The notes under the pieces are model-generated. The model saw only the letters and a list, made by a program, of their open reading frames with translations. It searched no databases and was not told the DNA's origin. This document shows, in pieces, positions 32,111-42,912 of a stretch of 64,000 nucleotides of DNA. Positions within the stretch are counted from its first letter, which is position 1. Every line of letters starts with the position of its first letter. The position numbers were made by a program, and so were the translations under genes. The DNA lies in contig JBAIAC010000057.1 in the NCBI GenBank assembly GCA_037349315.1, forward strand, positions 3,038,001-3,102,000, in the 5' to 3' direction. This DNA comes from Chelydra serpentina (taxonomy: Eukaryota; Chordata; Testudines; Chelydridae).

Positions 32111-32344
32111 TTATATTCCATGCTCGCTGCACCTTCACAAAGCTGTAGTTGATGCCTGCAATAACTTCCATTTTGCACCACCTTTCTCCATCTCTTCCTG
32201 GAAGCGGAAGCGAGGCCACAGTCCCATAGCCCTCACTCACTGGTGTAGTTCCAGGAAAGTCTACAGGACTAGGCGTGTGACTAAGGCTTGCTCATGGGAG
32301 AAGGGGTTGTAGCATTCAAAGTTATGATGCTGACCCTGCAATCT

Positions 32345-32465
32345 TTATGCATATTTAGATGGTAAGCTTTGCCTTCTTGTTCTACAGCTCTTCAGCGCCT
32401 AACACAGCAGGGCCCCAATTCTTGACTGGGACCTCTAGGTGCTACCACAATATAAATTAATAATC
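32345..32465 (+). repeat. MIR-like tail fragment
   Basis: ttcagcgcctaacacagcagggccccaattcttgactgggacctctaggtgctacc is the plus-strand tail seen in reverse at 57.3 kb. Confidence 0.65.
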
Positions 32466-33399
32466 CCTGAGTCAGTGGGGACTGCAGGGTCAGGTCCTGT
32501 AGAGAGCAGGGAAGCCCCGTTGCTGTAATAATGAAACACCTGTAGCCTGAGTTTTGACTCTGAAAGGATGGAAAAGACGAGCTAAAACAGGTTTTCTTTA
32601 AGAATCAGTTTTTAAAGAGGCAGCATTCTAAATGCAAGAAGGCGACCAAATCTTGTCCTGGCATCACAGAAGAAAACCTGCAACAGATTTCTCGCCATCT
32701 GCATCCCGGCCAGGAGGACGCCAGCCTCTTCGTGAGGAGAAGTACCTTGCGGCTCGAAGGGCATCACTGCTTTCATGTTTGCTTCTCTTCTAGGGCCTGC
32801 TGGCTGTTGTCTGTATCACTGACATGCTAGATCATGACATATTCTGCATATTAATAAAGTTTGGAGATAAAAAACAGATCCCCCAAAGTACTCCTTTAAT
32901 ACTCTTCAACAGCTGGCTATCGTACTGTGCATGCTATTTTCATCTGCTCCTGTTGCATGCGGGTTAGAACACCAGGGGCCTTCTTTTACCTCACTGGGTA
33001 GAAGTGACGGGAGGCTGGAACGGATGTTCCAGCCTTCACCTGCATTTAGTTCATGTGTCTGGAGACAGAGCTGTACGAAAGTCTCTCAAGAGCTACCAGT
33101 GGGAAGTGAGTATATGGCACTGGGTACTGGAGTGGTGTTGCCGTGGTAGCATAATGTCTTTGGACTGGAGGAGAATCAAGGTCACAACTTGAGGGTATAA
33201 GGTGTCATGTGCTTAGCACTGTGCCTCTCTCCAGAGTGACCTCCTTGTGGTCAATGCTCAGAGCACCATCAATGGGCAGCCTTGTAACCTTCTCCTCCAG
33301 CCCAGGCTGTGACATGGGGCTCTCGATGGCTTAGATAAAATCAGAGCCAACCCTAGTCAATACAGGTCCAATAAATATTGATATTGCCCTCAGCATCTG
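32466..33399. other. Non-coding unique stretch
   Basis: Apart from the AATAAA at 32853 I see no feature. Confidence 0.45.
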
Positions 33400-33565
33400 C
33401 CAATATCCATTCATTATCCCCATTTCACAAATGACAGACTGATGCCTCGAGAGATGAAATGACTTATACCCAAGCTCACGTACAGAGTCAATGGCCGATC
33501 CAGGAAGAGAAGCCAAAAGTCTTGACTTAAAATCCCCTCCTCTAACACTAGACCATGATCCCTTT
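33400..33565 (-). repeat. MIR-like element
   Basis: cattatccccatttcacaaatg..gagatgaaatgacttatacccaagctcac..aagtcttgactt is the minus-strand MIR core and head. Confidence 0.7.
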
Positions 33566-34110
33566 CACTTGGGTTTCTGGTGAGGACGGTTCGCCCTAGC
33601 TCCTTCCGTGGCCCCACAACAGGGTCTGTTCCCTGCCCCAGCCCTGCTCACTGCTAAGTAAGGGATGGCTTTAGAGCCCTTGCGGTTCCTGACTGGACTG
33701 GTGGTGTGATGCTCAAGCCCCCCTGTGCTTCCATAATACCCCATAAATGGTGCCTGGGATTCACCGACTTCCTGGCGTTTATGTATCAATTTCACGCACC
33801 TCTCTTGCTGGTGGCTCATTTCAGGGTAGTGGTTGCTTTCCTCTCTCTAGCCCCCACCCAAGGCAGGCTAGGAAAACACCCCAAAATGCACTGGCTGTCA
33901 TGTGCAATTGCGTAAACTGCAGGACAAAACATGGCAAGCAGAGTGCAGAGCGTGACAGAGGGTGAATAACGCCTGCCCTGTCAGATCAACTTATCGTAGC
34001 CGATTACAGATAGCAGGAGCTGCTGTCCCAGAAATCTCAAGTTTCATGACTCACGTCAGGAAATTAATAGTCAGACGAGTTTTCAAGCAGGAGTGAGATT
34101 TGGGCCCTGT
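33566..34110. other. Non-coding unique stretch
   Basis: No exon or repeat recognised. Confidence 0.45.
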
Positions 34111-34325
34111 GACAACGTGGCATATCTCACGTGGCCGCATGGTATACGACCTGGAAAGGTCTGGCCATGCAACAATGTGGCACAGGTCATGGGACAGCAC
34201 GGCACATGACCTGAGACAGTCCAGCTATGAGACAATGCAGCCCAGATCACATGACCACATGGTACAGTACCTGAGATGGGCCAATCACACAAGAACGTAG
34301 CATGTGATCTGAGAAAGTCTGGCTG
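34111..34325 (+). repeat. 60-bp degenerate tandem repeat, ~3.5 units
   Basis: Units start at 34111 (gacaacgtggc), 34171 (aacaatgtggc), 34231 (gacaatgcagc) and 34291 (aagaacgtagc), an exact 60-base spacing. Within units, catggtayacgacctgrraa-type text recurs. Because 60 is divisible by three, a 20-residue repeat with a Met/His/Trp theme appears in the plus frame at 34100-34300. I read it as non-coding. Confidence 0.85.
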
Positions 34326-34393
34326 TGTTGTGTTGCAGCATTTGCACGTGGTCAGCTGGAGTCCAAGTAGGAACAGGAACTGATTCAGGCGGA

Positions 34394-34602
34394 GGCCTTG
34401 CCTACACTGGAGATCTGCCCTGGTTTCAGACTTCGATACCTGTCCAGGGCTGTAGGTGCATCGCTGCAAACCCTCCTGCTTGCAACTGGAATGAGCTGCA
34501 CCTGCGTCTCACCTTGTGTACACAAGGGGGTTCAGCTGTTGCAGCCTGGCTGGTGGCGGCGGGTCAAAATGTCTGGAATTGAGGCCAGCGCAGACAAGGT
34601 TT
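34394..34602. mobile_element. Short MITE with 'ggccttgcctacactgg' ends
   Basis: The left end ggccttgcctacactgg pairs with the right end ccagcgcagacaaggtt (14 of 17 in the inverted comparison). About 209 bp, with no coding capacity. Confidence 0.55.
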
Positions 34603-35340
34603 CACACTCCCTGAAGGCCAATGTCCTGTGGGAGGAACCATTTTGCGTTGCATCTGCCAGATTGGACATGAGCCCATCAGACACTTCAACACCAACATTG
34701 TCCCACCTTCCGAAAACAAAAGCGGCCGCAGAGTTGGGTGTAAAATGATTAAAAAGCTGACTGTGGGATAGAGAGTCTTTTACCAACAGGGACCTGCTCT
34801 GCACCCAAGCCCTCTGACATGTGCTCGGGAACCTCTATGAAAATCAATCGGTCGATCTTGATTTGTTTCTAGAAGACAAGGGTCCATGTTACAAACCCAC
34901 CACAATCTGTGCCCCACTGACCATCGGCAAATTCAGAAGAGAAGCCAAGGACTGCCTCTGTCTGGGGCTGAGCTCACCACTAGGCGCAGTCATTCCAAGT
35001 CAGCGTGGGGGAAGCTGATGTTGCTGATGCTTGGGAGTATTGTATCTACTCTGTGGCTGAAGAGGTAGAGTTCAGCCTCCAGGGCCGGTACAATGGCAAT
35101 ACCAACCAGACGAAAAGCTGACATGGGGCTAACTCAGAAGCTCAGGATCCCCGCCCCATGCCCCCAGCCCCCAAAGTAGCACTCCAGACTTTACAGGTAT
35201 CTCTCTGAAACCAAGGCCAGCAATCAGTCTGCCTCCCTCCCTGTTCATTTACCTAACTGGCCCTACCATCAGCTGGTGCAGAACGGAACTACAAACACCT
35301 GCACAGAAAGGCCCAGAGTTGTAGGAGTTCCTCTCTGTGG
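34603..35340. other. Non-coding unique stretch
   Basis: No exon or repeat recognised. Confidence 0.45.
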
Positions 35341-35470
35341 TCCTCCGCAATTTGCACGTACAATTGTGCGCACACAATCCCCGCGACGGCATGTGCAGAG
35401 CGCCCGCTGGACTGCTTGGTGCCAAGTGGCACCTGTGGCGTCCATGACGTCACAGACACGGTGACACTTG
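35341..35470 (+). promoter_or_regulatory. CpG-containing patch with a perfect CRE palindrome
   Basis: TGACGTCA at 35445-35452 is the full CREB/ATF site. It lies beside another palindrome, ggtgccaagtggcacc, and several CpGs. No TATA box or linked exon is apparent, so promoter function is conjecture. Confidence 0.25.
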
Positions 35471-35486
35471 TAAAGCATCCCAAGGG

Positions 35487-35576
35487 GTCGCCGTGTTAGT
35501 CTGGATCTGTAGAAGCGACAGATTCCTGTAGCACCTTATAGCACATCTGTTAGTCTATAAGGTGCCACAGGACTCT
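35487..35576. mobile_element. Fold-back pair of Penelope-like element ends
   Basis: gtgttagtctggatctgtagaag..ctgtagcaccttatag (minus-oriented) is followed at once by ctgttagtctataaggtgccacaggactct (plus-oriented). tagcaccttatag and ctataaggtgcca form a 12-13-bp hairpin stem. The family assignment is from memory of the 'gttagtct..aaggtgccac' signature. Confidence 0.5.
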
Positions 35577-36957
35577 TGTAAAATGCTTGTTCAACATTGG
35601 CGGCCATTTAACTTTTAAAAATCCAAGACAGAGGCTGCTCCCCACCTCCCAAGCATGAGCAAAATGGAGCCGGTGCTAACTTCTGTGCTGCTCCCGTGGT
35701 CTGGTGTGGTTGCATTATTTACCATCCTCCTAAACCAGGGTGACCGGATTCCCCGCGCTCCCCAGTCCCACCTGCCCTGCAGCTGTTGGTTAATAAGGAG
35801 AGATGGGATGTTTGCTACAGGCAGATGGGTGGCAGATAAAACACCTGAGTATTGACCTAAAGGTGACTTTGCCTAGGGCACTGCAGAGATTGAATAGAGA
35901 TAAAAAGGGAAGCCAGGCCAGGCCTTTGAACCTTCCGTCACCTTTCCCCCCTCTCCTTTACAGCCCCGACAACCTGTGGGAATTCAAAGCTGCAGTGGCC
36001 ACTTTTAAAAACAATGTGCGCACACAAACCTAGGCTCTATTTGGAACCCAGGGAAGGGCGTCTCAGGCGGAGTGGCTTTGTTTTTTTATCCCCAGGTTCG
36101 CCGCTCAGTGGGGGCTCTCAGGAATTTTGTCCCTCTACATCTGCCAATGTATTCGGAATTGTGTGTGCTCCAACTTTATTTGTCTAAGGAAGGAACATTT
36201 TCCATTTTGGCTTGGGCTCTAATTCCAAGCCTGCCTGCCTGCGGTACATTCACTCAGACAGAGGCTCTGTGGGATTAAGAGAACATTAGACCTTGGGCTG
36301 TCTGCTGTCCTGACCCGCAGAGAGAGCGAGTGATTCTCTGTTTATCTTGGTTGAGTGTTTTATATAAATAATTATTTCCAAGGTAAATATTGTGAAAATC
36401 CAGATTATTTGCTCAAGAAACGAAGGAATAACTCAGGGAGCAGATCAAAGGGGTAGGTCTGCTCCATAAACACGAGGCTTCCTTCTCGGTTATTGTGAAG
36501 TTCCCTCTGCTTACACCCGTAGTGCTGTTTTTTTGAGAGCCCATTTTGATTTGCAAAATCAACCTCATACCGAGTTTCCCGCCCCCTCTAAATACCCAAA
36601 CAAGATTTGCAAATTAATGAAAACCCCTCCCAACTGCAGCAGGAAAAAAGCTTGACTGCACGCCAACTTCAGAGTCCACCCGGGCTCCTTTACTATCTCC
36701 AAGACACTCAGATCTAGGGAGATTATAACTCTGCAAAACAAATTCCCTTCATGCCTGTCTTTACAATCGGTGGTCTCCATTATCAACCACACCCAGCCTG
36801 CTCTTTTCAGCCTCCCACTGTCCCTCCCTCTCTGAGACTATCATTGCTGCTGTTGTCCTATTGCTAACCTTTGATCTGCAGGGCAGGCCAGTGACCTCCC
36901 TTCTTTCACTGGCTAACATCAATTTTGCTCCCAGCAGGATAGATACAGCAGGCAGGG
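35577..36957. other. Non-coding stretch, AT-rich at 36340-36800
   Basis: The AT-rich part has no repeat signature and lacks long frames, which is typical of conserved non-coding DNA. I cannot test conservation. Confidence 0.4.
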
Positions 36958-37018
36958 GGCCAGAACCTCACCTGGTGTAAAGGGGAGCTGATTGACACCG
37001 GCTGAGGATCTGGTCCAG
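36958..37018 (+). repeat. Palindromic 'accagctgaggatctgg' repeat, copy 4
   Basis: ccagaacctcacctggtgtaaagg ... gacaccggctgaggatctggtcc: imperfect inverted arms. Confidence 0.6.
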
Positions 37019-37040
37019 TGCTTTGTCTGTCTGCCATTGT

Positions 37041-37146
37041 TAGTGTGAAAAATCGAGACGGGGTGGGGGGGTAATCGGAGCCTATATAGGAAAAAGCTCC
37101 AAATATCGTGACTGTCCCTATAAAATCGGGACATCTGGTCACCCTA
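37041..37146 (-). mobile_element. Non-autonomous hAT-type MITE, copy 3
   Basis: Ends ...ccctataaaatcgggacatctggtcaccc-ta at 37146. The left end has lost the ggtgaccagac segment after 'ta'. Flanks gccattgt (37033-37040) and gcattgtc (37147-37154) look like a decayed 8-bp duplication. Confidence 0.75.
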
Positions 37147-37384
37147 GCATTGTCCCCAGAGAGGAACGAACGTCTCCTTGCCATGCCTGGGGATGGGATT
37201 GCATTCCCCATCTCCCTTGCTCTGCCCATGCACCTGAGGCCTGCTGTTTAGAATCACCTCCATGGTGGGGGGTTTTAGTTCGTTTTTTCTTTTTAAATCA
37301 CATGCTGTTTCCCAGCAAACGTAACCCTGGCTGATGCAGCTCTGACCTGCGCTGCGGGCACCGGAAAATAAATACAAACGGGAC

Positions 37385-37590
37385 AGGGAGGATGGTCCTG
37401 TAGTTAGGGGTCTTGGGTTCAAATCTCTGTTCCACCGCAGACTCCTTCAGTCACTTCGTTCCTCTGGGTCTCAGTTTCCCAACTATAAAATGGGAATCCC
37501 TGCCCTGCCCCACTTCACAGCAGTGTTCTGAGGAGGAATACATAGAAGATTGTGAGGGACTCAGCTACTCCGGCGTCGGGGGCCATGTAA
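37385..37590 (+). repeat. MIR-like element
   Basis: tcttgggttcaaatctctgttcc, gtctcagtttcccaactataaaatggg and a decayed tail lie in plus-strand MIR order. Confidence 0.75.
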
Positions 37591-38018
37591 GTACCGTGGA
37601 GAGATGAGCACAAAATGAAGAGGTAATGGACAAATGTGATGCTAAACTTGGGAATGACCAACTGGCAAAGAGACCTGCCTTTCTTCCCCGCCACCCCCCA
37701 AATTCTTTTAACAAGTGTTCTGGCCCAATCCCACCAGCATTCCGCATGGGGATGGATCGCGGGGTTGGTCCCTTGGTGACAAAACATATAGGTGATGATC
37801 CATTAAATATTAGCTTAAATAACAGCACCTTTCATTCAAAAGGATCTCAAAGCCTTTACCCACTATGGGCCTGCGTCTGATCTTGAGTATGCTTCGTGTA
37901 ACACCATTGACTTTTGCAGAGGTGCTCCTTGTTTAGGGCCTGATCCAACGTCCATTGCAGTTAATGGGGTTTGGACTTGCATTACTGTAAGTGGGAGCAG
38001 TGGGAGCAGAATTAAGAT

Positions 38019-38045
38019 ACACACACACACACACACACACACACA
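38019..38045 (+). repeat. (AC)n microsatellite
   Basis: About thirteen AC dinucleotides. Confidence 0.97.
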
Positions 38046-38924
38046 GAGAAAGGCAACCCCCTCTGGGGATGGGGGTGATATCTTGCACACAAACATATCT
38101 CAGCAGTACAGGGAAAATTTTAGCTAATGACTCCAGGGCATGGGATCATTATTTGCCAGCCACAACAGACTGGGCCATTTGTTTCTTAAGGTTTCCTCTG
38201 AAAGTTTATTGTTATTATATTAAATCCTTGTAATCTTGGACCGATTTAACTGCACAAAGCAAGATTTGGCAAAAGTGGCCTCTCTTTGAAAATTAAAATA
38301 CCATTTTTTTTAAATCAAGTATTTACGAAGGTTTGATGGGGAATATTTTACCTTGTTACTCGAATCCATTCTAACTGTTTCCAGCATTTTGTGGGCTTGA
38401 AATAGTTGTTAAAAAATAAGGTACAATGGTGCAATAACTGATGCCAGGAAAGTACGAAAGAAAATTAATCACCTTGAGCCATTAACATCCAGAGATGCAG
38501 GCTGAGATGTATTTAAAACCCTTTTCCACTCCGAAAAGTGACTGTCAAAATGGCCTCATGGAATTCCACATTTAATGTGTCTCAGAGACTTCAGGATCTA
38601 ATGCGCTCCATTTGTTAGTAAAAGAAAGATTCTTCCCACTCACCCCCAGAAATGTAAACTCACTCTGGGATCTAAGGGTCAAGCAGGGCTCTGGCCTTCT
38701 TGTACATCTTCACCAGTGAAAGGCTAAAATACGCCCATGGGGACACCTGCATAGCCCCATTGGTTTCCAGTTATGTCCTTAGTACCACCTGTGCAACCTT
38801 TTGCCATCACCAGGGTTGCTCAGGCGTAACTGACTGGCCCCATAAAGGGAACTTAGTGAACTATTCTGTTCGTGCACAACCTCCGGGTGCCGAACTCCCT
38901 GCCAATCAGGTGGGTCGAGCCAAG
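38046..38924. other. AT-rich non-coding stretch
   Basis: AT-rich at 38200-38480. No repeat or exon recognised. Confidence 0.45.
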
Positions 38925-39010
38925 GTAGAAGGCAGAGAATCGTTTACTGGACCAGCTTCTGGTGGTGAGAGAGACGAGCTTTCGAGCTTACGCTGAGCTA
39001 CTCCAACCCT
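38925..39010 (-). mobile_element. Penelope-like element end fragment
   Basis: ggaccagcttctggtggtgagagagacgagctttcgagctta..gagct matches a family I recall with 'gagacaagctttcgagctt'. On the minus strand it reads AGCTC-loop-GCTC-GAAA-GC, resembling the stem II plus GAAA part of a hammerhead ribozyme. Confidence 0.5.
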
Positions 39011-40260
39011 ACATACAGATTAGGTGATTAGATGGCTACACGTCTGTGCATGCAATTCACCAGGTCTGCAGAGGGTGGCGGGTGCAAGAGGGAAAAAAAG
39101 TAGGTGCAAAGTTGGAGGCTGGTTTTATAAGTCAGGCCTAATATTCTAAATGCCTTTGCTCAGGGGACCGAGCTAGGACAGAAATCCCCTCCCCTGCGAA
39201 AAGAGCCACTGGTGTCGTCAGGAGCCATTGAAAGCCCCTAGGGCTCAGAAACATGGCTCTGTTCCCTGTACTTTGTAATGTCCTGTGGTAGGGAAGGGTG
39301 TCTGTGTGCGTCATTTGTCACCCGCGGTAGTGCCCTGTTGCCTATTTAAGCAAGGCCTTTAAACAGCCAGCGGTTCCATTTGCCTTCCAATTTAGACCCA
39401 AACGCAGGTGGTTTATGTTGACAGTGGGGCCCCTTCTCAGAGGGGCTGAGAACCCCCCAACCCAACCGACGTCAGTGGGAGCCGCAGCTCAATGTCAGGG
39501 ATGCCGGCACCTGTCCACCGACATCCACCAAACTCATTTCACCCACCAGCGATCAAAGGCTCATGACCCTGGGCCACGCGGGGTGGATTCTGAGCAGCCC
39601 TCTGGAGCTGAAAGGCGCCGGATGCTCCCCAGAGCCCAGGTATTTTCCCTTCCTGAGGCGACCACGGGACTCACAGCTCCCACTCTAGCGAGGGAGCCAG
39701 TGAACCTAACTAGGGCCTGCAAACAAGTCACCCTGCAAGATGAGCTCATCCCCTTCCAGGATCCACGTGTGCCTTCGTGCTAGATGCACCTGCTGCCGCT
39801 TGGGAGGTCTCTGGAGGCTGCTGGAGCAGAAAGAGGCGCTCTCTTTGTGCCTGGTGCCGCAGGCAGGGCTCAGCCGTGCTTCCTAAGGGCATCTGGACAC
39901 CGGAGTTAAGAGCCCTTTTTGTGCAGCCCTCCCCTTATCCTTCCATGAGCTGTGTCCATCTTGCAGCCCCCTTCCCTGGACGGCAGAAATTGCACCCACT
40001 CGGGACAACGGCTGCACGGCTGCTTGTGCTCCAGGCTGACCCTGGGCTCCCAGCTGACGTGTGGGGTTAAAACCCATGCATGCATGTTGTTGGTGCTCAG
40101 TGCTGGAGCATGAGAGAGCAGGAACAAGGAGCCTTCCTCCCCTTTGTGTACCTTTGCATGGGGCCAGGCATCAAACCTGCCCTCCTCCCAGGGTGAGGGT
40201 CACCCCTGTCCAGAGGGGAGAGCTACAAGGCCACTTCAGTCCCACATCAGCCCAAGCAGA
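39011..40260. other. Non-coding unique stretch
   Basis: GC-moderate with scattered open frames up to 122 codons, none recognised. Confidence 0.45.
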
Positions 40261-40480
40261 AGGATCGGGGACTTTGCACCAAAGCCAAACCGTTTTGCAA
40301 AGATTTGTCAGGTTTTGTGGTCCAGGGGCTGTCTGGTCACTTCGAGAGAGCGAAGCGAGCGAGGGGAGCGTCCTGCATTGAAACCTGAGCTTTTCCATCC
40401 AGAACCAGCCATTCTGCAAAAATGTTGGGAAGGTTTTGGGTTTGTTCCAGTACGAAATGAAAACAAATTTCGTAACCTCC
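40261..40480 (+). repeat. Repeat with weak internal duplication
   Basis: aaccgttttgcaaagattt..caggttttgtggtc and agccattctgcaaaaatgttgggaaggttttgggt are about 118 bp apart and similar. The text recalls a multicopy turtle sequence, class unknown. Confidence 0.35.
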
Positions 40481-42600
40481 CAAGCTGTCGTGAAGCAGAT
40501 TTGTTGCCCTGCAGACAGCTCTAAGTTAATTATTAAGAAGCAGTTTCTACTCGCTGTCTCCTGGCAAGAGAAAATGCTTCTTACCCAATCCAGATTCATT
40601 CTCATGCAGCCCTGGGCTAGGCACGACTGACCCTTGTGGAGAGTTCAAGGGCCAGAACCAGAGACAGCCCACGAGTGCCTGGACTCCAGACAGCCACGGC
40701 TCAGGACTTTCCACATCCTGGCGGCTTGCTGCAGTGTTCTTGCGATGTTTTCACTGGGGGCAGTACGGATTTTGCCGGCTGTAGGACTGGTCTGAGCTGC
40801 ATTCCTGGGAGAACCTGCAAGCAAAGGCACTTAATTTTCCTGCTGCCCTAAACCAATATATTGCCCAAGAGTCCTGACAGGTTTCCTTTGTGTCATAGCG
40901 ACCGGGAGTTTGCCCCTTGTGGCATGGCGCCACCTTGTGGTCAGCACATATATGTAAGAAGAAGTGGCAGGAGCTAGACAGACGGTTGAGGGGTTCTTTG
41001 GGCCATGCTGAACTGGGTATCATCCATTATGGTGCCGGATTGTTAAATTAAAGCATTCATCTGAAACTGGAGGCTTTGTGATTCCTTGAGCTTTCTACAC
41101 CCCGTTTGCCTGACTGAGAGCAATAAGGAGTTTTCTTAAAAGAACCACCACTCTGCTGCACCGGGTTTGGTTTTATCTGTGGAATGATGAATGACATACC
41201 AGGGGCAATCAAACAAAATGGCAGGCCCTCTGCAGAAGCCCCTTGGCATCATGCATGTTTCATGAGGAACCATCTATGACACGAACAAGAAACCTGTTCT
41301 GGTGTTGCGAGCTGCGCCCATATAAGACTCAGATCTTTCAAGGCAATCCTGCAATCTGACAGTGCCTGTGAATCTCATTTGGCGATGGTGACCTCTGTTA
41401 AAGTTAAATAGAAACAAAAAAGCACTCTGAGCAATTTTGTGCCAGCCAAGGCAGACATGAGGCTGACATTTCAGCTTATTAGGGTTGCAAATATTGTGTT
41501 AGTGATTCAAGCAAAATAGCTCAGCCCTCTTGCTATCCCAGCATGCCTTGGTGTTTGGCTGGAACAGGACTCATTGTGATTTACATTTTTCAGGCTCTGG
41601 TTCTCACTCCCCTCTATCTTGTATTGGCTTTAGACCCATTGCAGTAGCTGTATAAAAACACAATCACCTCTGCCTGCAGCCAAAAAGGAAAATCCCAGAA
41701 GCTGCTTGCAATACAGCACAGAGAGCAGGTTGCAGGCAGATTGTGGGAATATCAGGGTATTTGCCGTGCGTCTGTTCCTAAAATGTCAGGACATAGTTTG
41801 AAAGTCTCAGTTCAGAGTCAGGAAACATGGCACATTTTCACACTGTAGAATGCCTCTAGATGTAGACACTCATATGCCAACAAATACACATGCCCCTGAC
41901 ACACACAATCACTCAAGTCACACTTAAAAAGGCACGCACCAAACATACACAGTGACATGTGCACATAGAGTTACACAAACATATAACTTCATGTGTGTAT
42001 ATGCACAGAGCTACATGTACTCTCCCCTCCAAAGACAGATCTCACATGTATACAAATACACACGTGCGTAGGTTGCACCCACCCACACACGCAACTGACA
42101 TTGCTATTCCTTGGCTCCTTAATTTTGATGTTTCTTTTCTGAAACTGTTTCCCTCTTGTCTCTTTTTCAGCAGCACCATGATGGGCAAGATACTGAGTGT
42201 TTAACTATGCCATAGTATCTGATGAAAACACAGTTTGAGACTGCCTTCTTTAATGATTCCGTTTGAAATGTAGTTGCTTCCACACATCTCCCTTCAGGGT
42301 AGAATATTAAGCAAGAGCAACTCGGCTGGAAATTCAGATTGTTTTCGTGTCTGTTTTCATTTACATTTTAATGATAGAGAAATCTTATAAATCGGGCTGT
42401 TTGCCGCACGGATCCTTGGAAAAAAAGAAAAGCAACAGCCCTGTCCCCACCCCCACCCCCCAAACTCCTGTAGGTGCAGAGGATTTTCCATTCACTTTTT
42501 GGGTAGAGAAGGGTCGGGAAATTGTGTGTCCCCCCTTTACGATTTTTTTAAATGGATGGAACGTGCAGATGTCAGATCCGCAGGGGCTGCAAACAGATGG
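40481..42600. other. Non-coding unique stretch
   Basis: 41060-41760 is unique, non-repetitive and AT-balanced, a candidate conserved non-coding block. 41860-42090 is CA/TG-rich low complexity. No exon recognised. Confidence 0.4.
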
Positions 42601-42604
42601 GGTT

Positions 42605-42652
42605 TCACTGAGGTCAAAGGTTGATTTACACCAGCTAAGGATGTGGCCATAA
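42605..42652 (+). repeat. Palindromic 'ttacaccagct' repeat, copy 5 (half)
   Basis: cactgaggtcaaaggttgatttacaccagctaaggatgtggcc is one arm of the family. Confidence 0.45.
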
Positions 42653-42734
42653 TTTTTTGTTTTGTTTTCCATGGAAACAAGAATATAAATAAAGAATTTG
42701 GCCAGAATTAGTGACATTCCTCCCCTATTGTTTA

Positions 42735-42912
42735 GGCAGAGCAGCTGGAGTGGTTACTATTATTTCTCCACCGTGCTAGGCGCTGCACAAACATATAGTA
42801 AGAGACAGCTTCAGCTCTGAAGCGCTTGGGAGCAGACACAGTCACAGAGAGATGAAGTGACTGGGCTCAGGTCACACAGAACCAAAGACTGAATGCAGTG
42901 TTTGTGGTGGCT
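42735..42912 (-). repeat. MIR-like element
   Basis: ccgtgctaggcgctgcacaaacatatagtaagagacag, then gatgaagtgactgggctcaggtcacacag. Minus-strand tail and core. Confidence 0.8.

Larger units (their letters stand above)
29042..32880 (+). other. Presumed 3' UTR and flank of C1orf216, with possible poly(A) signal
   Basis: No coding potential is recognised after the stop. The first AATAAA I find downstream on the plus strand is at 32853-32858, followed by a GT-rich stretch. If used, the 3' UTR would be about 3.8 kb and would contain two CR1 pieces, a CA microsatellite and a MIR-like element. That is long but possible; a variant signal closer in may be used instead. The first 1.5 kb (29042-30570) is unique and pyrimidine-rich in places. 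Confidence 0.3.

Noticed and set aside
34083..34469. 128-codon minus-strand frame over the 60-bp repeat
   Set aside because: Explained by the tandem repeat; no protein family recognised.
35735..35760. Possible sixth hAT MITE end (cagggtgaccggat)
   Set aside because: Only about ten bases match and no interior or opposite end follows.
21215..38045. CA-repeat arrays as CRISPR or regulatory arrays
   Set aside because: Simple dinucleotide microsatellites with no spacers; ordinary in vertebrate DNA.
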